From the NCBI GenBank assembly GCA_029561345.1, contig JAKQJC010000061.1:1-42243 (forward strand): a stretch of DNA of 42,243 bases. Direction: 5' to 3'. Each line of letters starts with the position of its first letter. Positions within the stretch are counted from its first letter, which is position 1. The stretch comes from Chloroflexota bacterium (GTDB taxonomy: Bacteria > Chloroflexota > Anaerolineae > Anaerolineales > Anaerolineaceae). The notes below the pieces were generated by a model. The model had not been told where the DNA came from. It did no database searches and saw only the letters and a list, made by a program, of their open reading frames with translations. This document shows, in pieces, positions 1 through 8,000 of this stretch. A program made the position numbers and the translations under genes.

Positions 1-1
1 C

Positions 2-964
2 ACGGTCGTGATGAAACCTGCCAGCGATACCTGCTGGTCGCCCTCCTTGCTGGCGGATTGCATGCGCCAGGCGGGCATCCCCAACGGCGTGTTCAACTTC
101 GTCACCGGTCCCGGCTCCACGCTGGGCGAGGCGCTGATTAACCACCCGGATGTGGCTGGCATCACTTTCACCGGCTCGTACGAGGTCGGGATGAATATCT
201 ACTGCAACTTCGGGCACTCCCGCTACGTGCGCCCGACCATTCTTGAGCTGGGCGGCAAGAATCCTGTGCTGGTTTCCCGCCACGCGGATGTGGAAGATGC
301 CGCGCTGGGCAGCGTGCGGTCCGCTTTTGGGCTGCAGGGGCAAAAGTGCTCGGCCTGCTCGCGCGTTTATATCGAAGAACCGCTCTACGAGGCCGTGCTG
401 GAACGCATGGTCGCGCTCACCCAAAAGCTGGCGGTCGGGGACCCGACCGAGCGGCAGACCTACATGGGGCCGGTCATCAACAAGAAAAGTTACGCGGATT
501 ACCAGCGCTTCATGGAGGACCTGAGCGCCGCGGGCAAGGTGCTCACGGGCGGCAAAACCCTGACGGAAGGCGCGCTTTCCAAGGGCTACTTCTGCGCCCC
601 CACCATCGTGGCGGACGTGCCGCTCACGCACCCGCTTTGGAAGCAGGAAATGTTCGTGCCCATTGTGATGGTCAGCCCCGTCAAGGATTTGGAGCAAGGC
701 ATTGCCCTGGCAAACGACGTCCAGTACGGATTAACAGCCGGCTTTTACGGCAGCCTCTCCGAGGTGGACTGGTTCTTTGACCACATCGAGGCCGGCGTGG
801 TCTATACTAACCGCCCGCAAGGCGGCACCACCGGCGCCTGGCCTGGCTTCCAGCCCTTTGGCGGCTGGAAAGGCTCGGGCTCCAGCGGCAAGAACAGCGG
901 CGGGCTTTACTACGTGCAGCTCTACCTGCACGAGCAAATTCGCAACAACGTGCGCCGGATTTAG
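2..964 (+). CDS. Aldehyde dehydrogenase, delta-1-pyrroline-5-carboxylate dehydrogenase-like (5'-partial)
   Basis: The gene runs in from before the window; the frame is open from base 2, so only the C-terminal ~320 residues are present. It oxidises an aldehyde to a carboxylate with NAD(P)+. The visible part begins in the cofactor-binding region (TVVMKPASDT), then has the active-site glutamate in LELGGKNPVL, the nucleophilic cysteine in GQKCSACSR and the late glutamate in KQEMFVPIV. The spacing of these motifs and the GQKCSA context resemble P5C dehydrogenases (RocA/PutA type), which turn proline-derived P5C into glutamate, but other ALDH subfamilies cannot be excluded. It is followed 24 bases later by a small membrane protein gene and then a CoA-transferase, all on the same strand, which suggests one operon. 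Family call is firm; substrate is inference. Confidence 0.9.
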   Translation, partial: TVVMKPASDTCWSPSLLADCMRQAGIPNGVFNFVTGPGSTLGEALINHPDVAGITFTGSYEVGMNIYCNFGHSRYVRPTILELGGKNPVLVSRHADVEDAALGSVRSAFGLQGQKCSACSRVYIEEPLYEAVLERMVALTQKLAVGDPTERQTYMGPVINKKSYADYQRFMEDLSAAGKVLTGGKTLTEGALSKGYFCAPTIVADVPLTHPLWKQEMFVPIVMVSPVKDLEQGIALANDVQYGLTAGFYGSLSEVDWFFDHIEAGVVYTNRPQGGTTGAWPGFQPFGGWKGSGSSGKNSGGLYYVQLYLHEQIRNNVRRI

Positions 965-988
965 CCCGACCCTGAGACGCAAACCAGC

Positions 989-1246
989 ATGAAAACCCTT
1001 CTCCGCAGCTTCGGACGTATCCTGACCCTGGTCGGGCTGGCAAACCTTGCCTGGCTGCTGGTGAACTGGTGGACGGGCAAACCCATCGGTCAGCTTCAGA
1101 TTTTGGGGCTGCTGGTGCTGGCGCTGGGCTTTAGCCTGCTGCGCATTCACCCAGACGAAAAGCCCCCCAAAGCCTCGCTTTCCCCCTCCCAACGCGAAGA
1201 AGACAAACACAAACACAAATCCTGGATTGAAAGCGGAAAGAATTAG
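989..1246 (+). CDS. Small membrane protein, function unknown
   Basis: An 85-residue protein of unknown function. Two hydrophobic stretches, about residues 11-27 and 36-53, would form a membrane hairpin with a short Trp-containing turn (NWWTGKP) between them. The last ~30 residues are polar and charged (Lys/His/Glu-rich) and are likely to be cytosolic. No catalytic motif is visible. Its stop codon lies one base before the ATG of the next gene, so it is probably co-transcribed and translationally coupled with the CoA-transferase. It is kept as real because the hydropathy pattern is clean and it fits tightly between two certain genes. Confidence 0.65.
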   Translation: MKTLLRSFGRILTLVGLANLAWLLVNWWTGKPIGQLQILGLLVLALGFSLLRIHPDEKPPKASLSPSQREEDKHKHKSWIESGKN

Positions 1247-1247
1247 C

Positions 1248-2150
1248 ATGTCCAAACTAACCAGTCTGAGCGAAGCTATCCACCAGCACGTGCACAACGG
1301 GGACCTTGTGTACGCCGCCGGCTTTACGCACCTGATTCCCTTTGCCGCCGGGCACGAAATCATCCGTCAGGGCATAAAAGAGCTCGTTCTGGCGCGCGCC
1401 ACCCCCGACCTGATTTACGACCAGATGGTGGCCGCTGGCTGCGCCCGCAAGGTGATTTTTTCCTACTCCGGCAACCCGGGCGTGGGCTCGCTTAAGTGGC
1501 TGCGCGACGGCATGCAAAACGGCAGCCTGGAATGGGAGGAATACTCACATTTCGGCATGATTAGCCGCCTGCAGGCGGGCGCCAGCGGTCTGCCCTTCAT
1601 GCCTATGCGTCAGACTGGCGCGCTGGACCTGGAAAGGGCTAACCCGCTTTACCAGCGTGTGCAGGACCCTTACGGCGGCGAGGACGTGGTGGTGGTGCCG
1701 GCGCTGCATCCGGACGTTGCCATTGTGCACGTCCAGCGCGCGGATAGCGAAGGCAACGCGCACATTTGGGGCATCCTCGGCGAGCAGCGCGAAGCCGCGT
1801 TTGCCGCCAAGCGCGTGATTCTGACCGCGGAGGAAATTGTGGACGCGGAGCTCATCCGCTCCGACCCCAACCGCACGCTTATCCCCTCGCTGGTGGTCAG
1901 CGCGGTCTGCCAAGTCCCCTGGTGCGCGCACCCCTCCTACACCCAGGGCTACTACGACCGCGACAACGATTTCTATCTCGGATGGGAAGAAATGAGCAAG
2001 GATGAGGCCGGCGTGAAAGCCTACCTGGACGAGTGGGTGTATGGCGTGAGGGACCGCGAGGAATACCTGGCAAAACTTGGCCCGAACACACAAGAGCGTC
2101 TGAAACCAGGCTTGCGCCTGAGCGCGCCGGTCAATTATGGGAGTTACTGA
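1248..2150 (+). CDS. CoA-transferase subunit A (glutaconate CoA-transferase/IpdA-like)
   Basis: The 300-residue alpha subunit of a class I (family I) CoA-transferase, which moves CoA between acyl groups together with the B subunit encoded next. Near the N terminus it has the nucleotide-like fold region (LVYAAGFTHLIPFAAGHEI), followed by GCARKVIFSYSGNPGVGS and the VVVPALHPDVAIVHVQ segment typical of the GctA/IpdA group. ATG 1248 was chosen because GGAAAG lies just upstream and because the start directly follows the stop of the small membrane protein; an in-frame ATG at 1227 would overlap that gene. The downstream B subunit and a D-2-hydroxyacid dehydrogenase make a 2-hydroxyacid or dicarboxylic acid substrate plausible, but the sequence does not prove it. 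IpdA-like ring-opening hydrolases share the fold. Confidence 0.85.
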   Translation: MSKLTSLSEAIHQHVHNGDLVYAAGFTHLIPFAAGHEIIRQGIKELVLARATPDLIYDQMVAAGCARKVIFSYSGNPGVGSLKWLRDGMQNGSLEWEEYSHFGMISRLQAGASGLPFMPMRQTGALDLERANPLYQRVQDPYGGEDVVVVPALHPDVAIVHVQRADSEGNAHIWGILGEQREAAFAAKRVILTAEEIVDAELIRSDPNRTLIPSLVVSAVCQVPWCAHPSYTQGYYDRDNDFYLGWEEMSKDEAGVKAYLDEWVYGVRDREEYLAKLGPNTQERLKPGLRLSAPVNYGSY

Positions 2151-2151
2151 G

Positions 2152-2928
2152 ATGCCGGAAGCTGAGTACAACGCCACCGAATTGATGATTATCAACGCCG
2201 CCCGCCTGCTCAAAGACGGCGACCAGGTCTTTGTTGGCGTCGGCATCCCGAACCTGGCCTGTAATCTGGCCCGCCGAACGCATGCCCCCAACCTGCAAAT
2301 GATTTACGAAGCTGGCGTCATCGGCGCAAGGCCCAATCGGCTGCCGCTCTCCATCGGCGACCCGACCCTGGTGAGCGGCGCGCTTTCAGTCTGCTCCATG
2401 TTCGAGGTGTTCTCGCTCTATCTGCAGCGCGGAAATATCGACGTGGGCTTTTTGGGCGGCGCGCAAATTGACCAGTTCGGCAACATCAACGCCACGGTCA
2501 TCGGGGACTACCAACACCCCAAGGTGCGGCTGCCAGGTTCCGGCGGCTCGATGGAAATCGCCGCCTGGGCCAACCGCTGCTACATCATGACCCCCCACCA
2601 GAAACGCCGCTTCCCCGCCCGCGTCGATTTCCGCACCTCGGCCGGTTTTTTGGCCGGGCGCGCTGAACGCGAAGCCGCTGGCGTGCGCGGCGGCGGCCCC
2701 CAGGCCGTGGTCACCAACCTGGGCATCATGGAACCGGACGAAACCGGTGAAATGATCCTCACCGCCCTGCACCCCGGCGCCACCGTGGAAGAAGCCCAGG
2801 CCAACACCGGCTGGGCCCTCAAAACTGCCGCCCATATCCGCGTCACCGAACCGCCCACCGAAAACGAGCTGCGCATCCTGCGCGAAGAACTCGACCCCGC
2901 TGGCATTTACCTGAAAGGCGGTGGATAA
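2152..2928 (+). CDS. CoA-transferase subunit B (glutaconate CoA-transferase/IpdB-like)
   Basis: The 258-residue beta subunit that completes the class I CoA-transferase. It shows DGDQVFVGVGIPNLACNLA, then IYEAG, where the glutamate sits where the catalytic Glu of class I CoA-transferase beta subunits is expected, and FLGGAQIDQFGNINATVIG, a family hallmark. Retention of that Glu argues for a true transferase rather than an IpdB-type hydrolase, although the alignment was done by eye. ATG 2152 is preferred over ATG 2137: a GGGAG ribosome-binding site (2139-2143) stands about eight bases before it, and it starts one base after the stop of subunit A. Its own stop overlaps the next start (TAATG), which implies tight translational coupling with the dehydrogenase. 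Confidence 0.85.
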   Translation: MPEAEYNATELMIINAARLLKDGDQVFVGVGIPNLACNLARRTHAPNLQMIYEAGVIGARPNRLPLSIGDPTLVSGALSVCSMFEVFSLYLQRGNIDVGFLGGAQIDQFGNINATVIGDYQHPKVRLPGSGGSMEIAAWANRCYIMTPHQKRRFPARVDFRTSAGFLAGRAEREAAGVRGGGPQAVVTNLGIMEPDETGEMILTALHPGATVEEAQANTGWALKTAAHIRVTEPPTENELRILREELDPAGIYLKGGG

Positions 2929-3950
2929 TGGGCCAGAACACGATCGAGGTGTTGATCACCCTGCCCTTCAACGAAACGCAGGTTAAACGCCTCAGCGAGA
3001 TTTCCCCGCGCCTGCATATCACCGTTCAGGCCACCCGCCGCATGGAAGACATCTCTGCCGACCTCTGGCGCAAGGTGGAAATTCTCTATACCGATCGTGT
3101 CATTCCTGACCCTGAAATGGTGCCCAACCTGCGCTGGGTGCAGTTTCACTTTGCCGGCATCGATCATGCCATCGATTCGGACCTGCTGCAGCACGCCGAT
3201 GTCATTGCCACCTCGCTCAGCGGCGCCAACATCATCCAGAGCGCTGAATACGCCGTGATGATGATGCTGGCCCAGGGCCACCGCATGCCCGAACTGGCCG
3301 CCAATCAGGCCCGCGCAGAATGGCCGCGCGACCGCTGGGAACGCTTTGCCCCGCAGGAACTGGCCGAAAGCACGGTCGGCATTGTTGGCTACGGCAGCAT
3401 CGGCCGCCAGGTGGCGCGCCTGCTGCAGCCTTTTGGCGCCACCGTGGTGGCCTGCAAGCGCGATGTGATGCGCCCTGACGATAAGGGCTATGTTCCTGAC
3501 GGCCTCGGCGACCCGCAGGGCGATTTCTTCACCCGCCTCTATCCCTTTCAGGCCCTGCACTCCATGCTCAAAATCTGCGATTTTGTGCTGGTTTCAGTGC
3601 CCCTCACCCCTGAAACCCAGAACATGATCGGCGCCCCTGAGTTCGAAATCATGAAACCCACCGCCTTCCTGGTGGATCTCTCGCGCGGCAAAGTGGTCAA
3701 TCACGAAGCCCTCATTCAGGCCCTTCAGGATCATAAGCTGGCCGGGGCTGCCCTCGATGTGTTCCCCGAGGAACCTTTGCCCCCCACCAGCCCGCTCTGG
3801 CACCTGCCCAATGTGATCATCACGCCGCACATCAGCGGCATCAGTCCCAATTACAACGATCGCGCGGTGGACCTTTTCGCCGAGAACCTCAACCGCTACC
3901 TGGTGAATGTGCCTCTGTATAACCAGTTTGACCTGCAAAAAGGATATTGA
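2928..3950 (+). CDS. D-2-hydroxyacid dehydrogenase, NAD-binding
   Basis: A 340-residue enzyme of the D-isomer-specific 2-hydroxyacid dehydrogenase family, which interconverts a 2-oxoacid and a D-2-hydroxyacid with NAD(P)H. The Rossmann motif GYGSIG is at residues ~154-159. The catalytic triad is in place: Arg253 in LSRGKVV, Glu282 in DVFPEEPLP and His301 in TPHISG. VSVPLTPET, before the Arg, is also typical. The N- and C-terminal parts form the substrate domain. The ATG overlaps the stop of the CoA-transferase B gene by one base, and its own stop overlaps the next start (TGATG). Because it sits with a CoA-transferase, a role making or using a 2-hydroxyacid that is then activated with CoA is a reasonable inference. 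Glyoxylate/hydroxypyruvate reductase activity is an alternative. Confidence 0.9.
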   Translation: MGQNTIEVLITLPFNETQVKRLSEISPRLHITVQATRRMEDISADLWRKVEILYTDRVIPDPEMVPNLRWVQFHFAGIDHAIDSDLLQHADVIATSLSGANIIQSAEYAVMMMLAQGHRMPELAANQARAEWPRDRWERFAPQELAESTVGIVGYGSIGRQVARLLQPFGATVVACKRDVMRPDDKGYVPDGLGDPQGDFFTRLYPFQALHSMLKICDFVLVSVPLTPETQNMIGAPEFEIMKPTAFLVDLSRGKVVNHEALIQALQDHKLAGAALDVFPEEPLPPTSPLWHLPNVIITPHISGISPNYNDRAVDLFAENLNRYLVNVPLYNQFDLQKGY

Positions 3951-4699
3951 TGCCCGGATTGTTGCGCGCCGTCTTCTTTGACCTCGGCAACACCTTGCTT
4001 TATTATGATGGGGTGGCTGCGGATGTGTTTGAACAATCCACCGCGGCCACCCTTGCAGCCCTCACCGATGCCGGGCTGCGGCTGGATGAGGCTGAATTTC
4101 CCGCTGTGTTTGGCAGCCGCCTGAAGGAATATCATGTGGTGCGCGAAACCGAATTCATCGAAACCACCACCCGCGCCATTCTGGCCGATGTGCTGACCAA
4201 ATACGGCTATCCCGACACCCCCGATGAAGTGATCCGCGCCGCCCTGGCGGCCATGTACGCCCAATCGCAGGCCCACTGGCATCTCGAAGCCGATGCGCAT
4301 GCCATGCTGGCCGCCCTGCACGGCCGCTACCAGCTCGCCATCATCTCCAACGCCGCCGACAATGACGACGTGCAAAAACTGGTCGATAAAGCTAACCTGC
4401 GCCCCTATTTTGACCTCATCCTCACCTCGGCTGCCGTGGGCATTCGCAAACCCCAGCCGCAAATTTTTTACGAAGCCATGATCCGCATGGATGTGCGCCC
4501 CGAAGAGTCCGTCATGGTGGGCGACACCCTCGGCGCAGATATCCTCGGCGCGCTGAATGTCGGCATGTCCAGCGTGTGGATCACGCGGCGCGCCAACACG
4601 GCCGAAAACCGCGAAGTTCAGGATGTCATTGTCCCCGATGCAGCCATTGCCACCCTGGCAGAGCTGCCCCCGCTTCTGGCAGGGTGGAAAGCATCCTGA
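3950..4699 (+). CDS. HAD-superfamily hydrolase
   Basis: A 249-residue haloacid-dehalogenase-type hydrolase. Motif I is FFDLGNTL with the nucleophile Asp11; the second Asp of the usual DxDGT is replaced by Gly13, a variant seen in some HAD proteins. Motif II is the Ser of IISNAADND, motif III the Lys of IRKPQP, and motif IV the acidic pair region of VMVGDTLGADI. A helical C1-type cap lies between motifs I and II. The most likely activity is on a phosphate ester, but the missing general acid leaves this open. ATG 3950 shares its A with the stop of the dehydrogenase gene, and AAAAAGGA just upstream is a suitable ribosome-binding site. The substrate is unknown. Confidence 0.85.
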   Translation: MPGLLRAVFFDLGNTLLYYDGVAADVFEQSTAATLAALTDAGLRLDEAEFPAVFGSRLKEYHVVRETEFIETTTRAILADVLTKYGYPDTPDEVIRAALAAMYAQSQAHWHLEADAHAMLAALHGRYQLAIISNAADNDDVQKLVDKANLRPYFDLILTSAAVGIRKPQPQIFYEAMIRMDVRPEESVMVGDTLGADILGALNVGMSSVWITRRANTAENREVQDVIVPDAAIATLAELPPLLAGWKAS

Positions 4700-4705
4700 A
4701 ATTTT

Positions 4706-5596
4706 ATGCAGACTGCCGCCCCTCGTCCCCATTGGCTGGCTTACCTGGCGCTTGGCGCCGGCATTCTCTGCCTCACCTTTTCCGCCTTCTTCATTCGCTG
4801 GTCCAGCGCCCCTGGCGTGGTGACCACCTTCTTCCGCATGGGCCTGGCGGGTACGCTTCTGGCACCGATGATGCTGCCGCGCGCCCGCAAGGTGCACTGG
4901 AGCCCGGCCCTGCTCTCGCTGGCCCTGCTGGGCGGGGTCATTTCAGCCCTCGACCACGCCACCTGGGCCGGCGCCCTCGGCGTCACCTCGGTGGCCAATG
5001 CCACCCTGCTCAACAATACCGCCCCGGTGTGGGTGGCCCTGGCGGCCTGGCTCTTTTTCCGCGAGAAGCTCAACCGGCGTTTCTGGCTTGGCCTGGTGCT
5101 CACCCTCAGCGGGGCCGTGGTGGTGCTGGGCAATAATGTTCTGCTCAACCCCAAAGTCACCTGGGGCGACCTGCTTGGCCTGCTTTCGGGCCTCTTTTAT
5201 GCCGCCTACTATATCGTTACGCAGCGCGCCCGCGCCCGTCTGGATGCCATCACTTATATGGGCATTGTGGATGTGGCTTCCTGCCTCACCCTGCTGATCA
5301 TCTGCCTGGCTGCCGGGCTGCCCCTGACGGGATTTCCGCCCCTCACCTACGGCGTTTTCCTCGGCGCGGCCGTGGTCTCGCAAATCATGGGGCATGTTTC
5401 CCTTTCCTATGCCCTGGGGCACCTGCCAGCCTCGCTGGTTTCACCGACCATGCTGGCCCAGCCAGTCATCTCAGCTCTGCTGGCCATTCCCCTGTTGGGC
5501 GAATCGCTGCAGCCGGGGCAGTGGTTGGGCGGCCTGGCCGTGCTGGCCGGCATTTACCTGGTGAACCAGCGCCGCGCGCCAGACCCAGCCCCCTGA
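4706..5596 (+). CDS. DMT-superfamily permease (EamA domains)
   Basis: A 296-residue inner-membrane protein with about ten hydrophobic helices arranged as two EamA repeats (roughly residues 12-145 and 160-288). Characteristic pieces are FSAFFIRWSSAPGVVTTFFRM in the first repeat, TLLNNTAPVWVALAAWLFFREKL at the end of it, and SLVSPTMLAQPVISALLAI with LAGIYLVNQRR at the end of the second. Members export or import small metabolites such as amino acids or nucleobases; the substrate cannot be read from the sequence. It starts six bases after the HAD gene and closes the first gene run. A promoter for the next gene begins just after its stop. Confidence 0.85.
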   Translation: MQTAAPRPHWLAYLALGAGILCLTFSAFFIRWSSAPGVVTTFFRMGLAGTLLAPMMLPRARKVHWSPALLSLALLGGVISALDHATWAGALGVTSVANATLLNNTAPVWVALAAWLFFREKLNRRFWLGLVLTLSGAVVVLGNNVLLNPKVTWGDLLGLLSGLFYAAYYIVTQRARARLDAITYMGIVDVASCLTLLIICLAAGLPLTGFPPLTYGVFLGAAVVSQIMGHVSLSYALGHLPASLVSPTMLAQPVISALLAIPLLGESLQPGQWLGGLAVLAGIYLVNQRRAPDPAP

Positions 5597-5612
5597 ACCG
5601 GCTTCATCATAG

Positions 5613-5618
5613 TATAAT
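5613..5618 (+). promoter_or_regulatory. -10 box (TATAAT) of the first lspA
   Basis: A perfect TATAAT ends six bases before the ATG at 5625, so the expected transcription start falls on or next to the start codon. No Shine-Dalgarno-like sequence fits between them, which points to a leaderless mRNA. No good -35 hexamer is visible at 16-18 bases. The surrounding sequence (AACCGGCTT...CATCAT) recurs before the second lspA. Confidence 0.55.
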
Positions 5619-5624
5619 CAGCCC

Positions 5625-6176
5625 ATGCAAAACCGCAAAAACACCCTGTTCAATTACCTCTTTCTGTTCAGCGGGGCCGCCCTGGTGGTGGCCCTCGACC
5701 AGTGGACCAAGGCCCTCGCCCGCCAGAACATTCCCCTGGGCGGATCATGGACTCCCCTGCCCTGGCTGGCGCCGCTGGTCAACTTTGTTCACCAGACCAA
5801 CAGCGGGGCAGCCTTTGGCATGTTCCAGGGCGGAAGCCTGCTTTTCACCGTGCTGGCGGTGATTATTTCCCTGGGCATCATCTATTTCTTTCCGAAGCTG
5901 GCTCAATCAAGCTGGGGACTGCGGGTGGCCCTCACCATGCAGCTTGGCGGCGCCCTGGGCAACCTGGTGGACCGCATCCTCTTCAACGGCCACGTCACCG
6001 ATTTTATCACCCTCCTCTCCTTCACCATCATTAACCTGGCCGATGCTTTTGTCACCCTCGGCACGGCCATCCTCATCCTCACCATCCTGATCGAAGATCA
6101 CCGCAAAGCTTCGCAGCCTGCGCTGGCCGCTGCCCCCGCTTCCGATCCCGATTCCCCGGCCTCGTCCCTATCCTGA
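5625..6176 (+). CDS. lspA: Lipoprotein signal peptidase (signal peptidase II), first copy
   Basis: A 183-residue polytopic membrane aspartyl protease that removes the signal peptide of diacylglyceryl-modified prolipoproteins. Four hydrophobic segments are visible. Family motifs are complete: LDQWTKALARQ in the first helix region, NSGAAFGMFQ, GGALGNLVDRI, and the two catalytic aspartates in VTDFI and NLADA. The tail after about residue 160 is short and Ala/Pro-rich. It is followed by a second lspA gene about two-thirds identical over the first ~160 residues (counted by eye), so this is a tandem duplication in which both copies keep the active site. The gene appears to have its own promoter with a leaderless start. 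Confidence 0.93.
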   Translation: MQNRKNTLFNYLFLFSGAALVVALDQWTKALARQNIPLGGSWTPLPWLAPLVNFVHQTNSGAAFGMFQGGSLLFTVLAVIISLGIIYFFPKLAQSSWGLRVALTMQLGGALGNLVDRILFNGHVTDFITLLSFTIINLADAFVTLGTAILILTILIEDHRKASQPALAAAPASDPDSPASSLS

Positions 6177-6229
6177 CCCCGCTGGCGGACTCAGAGGCGG
6201 CTAAAAACCGGCTTTCCCCGACATCATGG

Positions 6230-6235
6230 TATAAT
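6230..6235 (+). promoter_or_regulatory. -10 box (TATAAT) of the second lspA
   Basis: TATAAT lies seven bases before ATG 6243, again with no ribosome-binding site between, so a leaderless transcript is likely. The preceding AACCGGCTT and CATCATGG resemble the sequence in front of the first lspA, so the promoter seems to have been duplicated with the gene. Confidence 0.55.
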
Positions 6236-6242
6236 AGCCGCC

Positions 6243-6860
6243 ATGCGTGACCGAAAATCCTTACTATTTAATTACGCCTTCCTGCTGGGCGGCGCTGCCC
6301 TGATTGTTCTACTGGACCAGTACACCAAGGAACTGGTGCGGCAAAACATTCCCCTTGGCGGCTCGTGGATGCCGCTGGAATGGCTGGCGCCGTATGCCCG
6401 CTTCGTCCATTGGACCAACAGCGGAGCTGCCTTTGGCATGCTCCAGGATAAGGGCCTCATCTTTGCCATTCTGGCCGTCATCGTTTCCATTGGCATTATC
6501 TACTACTTCCCGCGGGTCGCGCATTCAAGCTGGGGCATGCGCATCGCCCTCACCATGCAGCTTGGCGGCGCCCTCGGCAACCTGGTGGACCGTGTCCTTT
6601 TCAACGGCGAGGTTACCGATTTCATCTCCGTTGGTTCTTTTGCTGTCTTCAACGTGGCCGATTCCAGCATCACCGTGGGCGTGGCCATTCTCATCCTCGT
6701 CATGCTGCTGGAAGAACGCCGCAGCCAGCAGAAAGCTCTTGAAACACCGGCTGCCGAACCTGTCGAAGCAGCAGCCGCCGAATCTGTTGAGACACCGGCT
6801 GCTGAGCCCGCCGAAGCAGCTGCCCAACCTTCCGAAACGCCGGATACCCTAAATGACTGA
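6243..6860 (+). CDS. lspA: Lipoprotein signal peptidase (signal peptidase II), second copy
   Basis: A 205-residue paralogue of the preceding gene with all LspA motifs: LLDQYTKELVRQ, NSGAAFGML, GGALGNLVDRV, and the catalytic aspartates in VTDFIS and NVADSS. Four membrane segments are expected. It differs by a ~40-residue C-terminal tail made of imperfect AAEPVEAA / AESVETPA repeats, acidic and Ala/Pro-rich, probably an unstructured cytosolic extension. The end overlaps the pseudouridine synthase gene by eight bases, so the two are probably co-translated. Why the cell keeps two copies is unclear; dosage for a lipoprotein-rich envelope or different substrate preference are possibilities. Confidence 0.93.
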   Translation: MRDRKSLLFNYAFLLGGAALIVLLDQYTKELVRQNIPLGGSWMPLEWLAPYARFVHWTNSGAAFGMLQDKGLIFAILAVIVSIGIIYYFPRVAHSSWGMRIALTMQLGGALGNLVDRVLFNGEVTDFISVGSFAVFNVADSSITVGVAILILVMLLEERRSQQKALETPAAEPVEAAAAESVETPAAEPAEAAAQPSETPDTLND

Positions 6861-7776
6861 ACAACCCATCACTTTTACCTGCGACCTGGCCCATGTGGAA
6901 CGGCTTGACCGGGTTATCGTCCTGCACATGCCCGACCTCAGCCGCTCGCGCATCCAAGCCCTCATTCGCGACGGCCGGATCAAGGTCAACGGCCAGGTGG
7001 TCACCAAAACCGGCGCCAACATCGAAGCCGGTTACGAAATTGAAGTGGACCTGCCCCCCGTGCAGCCCACCGGCCTGGTGGCCGAAGACATCCCCCTCGA
7101 TGTACTGTTCGAAAATGACGCTCTGCTGGTGATCAATAAACCCGCCGGCATGGTGGTGCATCCGGCAGCCGGTCATGCCAGCGGCACGCTGGTGAATGCC
7201 GCCCTGGCCCATGCCCCCGAAATGGAAGGCATCGGCGGCGAACAGCGCCCCGGCATCGTCCACCGCCTCGATAAAGACACCTCAGGCATCATCGTCATCG
7301 CCAAAACAGACGAAGCCCACCATTGGCTGCAGGACCAGTTCCGCTTGCGCCAGGTTCACAAAACCTACCTGGCCCTGGTGGACGGCCGCCCGCCGACCCC
7401 TGAAGGGCGCATTGAAGCCCCCATCGGCCGCGACCCCTCACACCGCAAACGCATGGCCATCACCAAGCCTGAAAAAGGCCGCGAAGCCGCCACCGAATAT
7501 CATGTGATCGAAACCTTCCCCAACCATGCCCTGGTCGAAGCCCATCCCATCACCGGCCGCACCCACCAGATCCGCCTGCACATGGCCTTCATCGGCTGCC
7601 CGATAGCCGGGGACACCCTTTACGGGCACCGGACCCCTTCGGTTGAATTGAACCGCCATTTTCTTCACGCCGCCCGGCTGCAAATCACCCTGCCTGGTGA
7701 AAGCAAACCGCGCACATTTGAAGCGCCCCTGCCCGCTGAACTGGCGGAAGTGCTGGCGCAGCTTCGCCGGGAGTAA
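6853..7776 (+). CDS. Ribosomal large subunit pseudouridine synthase, RluD/RluC family
   Basis: A 307-residue RNA pseudouridine synthase. Residues ~15-70 form an S4 RNA-binding domain (SRSRIQALIRDGRIKVNGQ). The catalytic domain follows with VINKPAGMVVHPA and the signature GIVHRLDKDTSGIIVIAKT, where Asp140 is the catalytic residue; HPITGRTHQIRLHMA and GDTLYG are the later family motifs. Length and domain order match RluD, which modifies 23S rRNA helix 69 in Escherichia coli, but RluC/RluD/YlyB cannot be told apart safely here. The ATG lies inside the end of the second lspA gene, an arrangement like the lspA-rluD (ylyB) pairing common in bacteria. Confidence 0.92.
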   Translation: MTEQPITFTCDLAHVERLDRVIVLHMPDLSRSRIQALIRDGRIKVNGQVVTKTGANIEAGYEIEVDLPPVQPTGLVAEDIPLDVLFENDALLVINKPAGMVVHPAAGHASGTLVNAALAHAPEMEGIGGEQRPGIVHRLDKDTSGIIVIAKTDEAHHWLQDQFRLRQVHKTYLALVDGRPPTPEGRIEAPIGRDPSHRKRMAITKPEKGREAATEYHVIETFPNHALVEAHPITGRTHQIRLHMAFIGCPIAGDTLYGHRTPSVELNRHFLHAARLQITLPGESKPRTFEAPLPAELAEVLAQLRRE

Positions 7777-8000
7777 GCCTTTTCCCTCCCACCCGCCTTA
7801 ACATCGCCGCTGCCGTCTCATGTGGGCCTTTAACATTTAAACGGGGCGCCATTAATCTGAATCAGCCGCCCCGGTTGACCGCCGCCAGACAACCTTTTGA
7901 AAGCCGGCGTGTTTTAATCATAAAGCCAGTATGATGGTGTCAGCGCACCACCTGCTCTGATAAAAAGAACCTTTATTTGTATCTACAGGAGATTTTGCCC
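7777..8000. other. Intergenic region with one weak hairpin
   Basis: A 224-base gap between the pseudouridine synthase and the lipid kinase. It holds one inverted repeat, CGGGGCG (7842-7848) and CGCCCCG (7867-7873), with an 18-base loop and no T-run, so it is a poor intrinsic terminator. A possible -10 box TATGAT is at 7930-7935. The ribosome-binding site AGGAG at 7987-7991 belongs to the kinase gene. Nothing else recognisable is present. Confidence 0.4.

Noticed and set aside
3896..4897. A 333-codon minus-strand open frame opposite the HAD hydrolase gene
   Set aside because: Crosses three plus-strand genes and has antisense-type composition.
5625..6860. The two lspA copies as an assembly or sequencing artefact
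   Set aside because: They differ at about a third of residues, have different tails and different flanking bases, so they are true paralogues.
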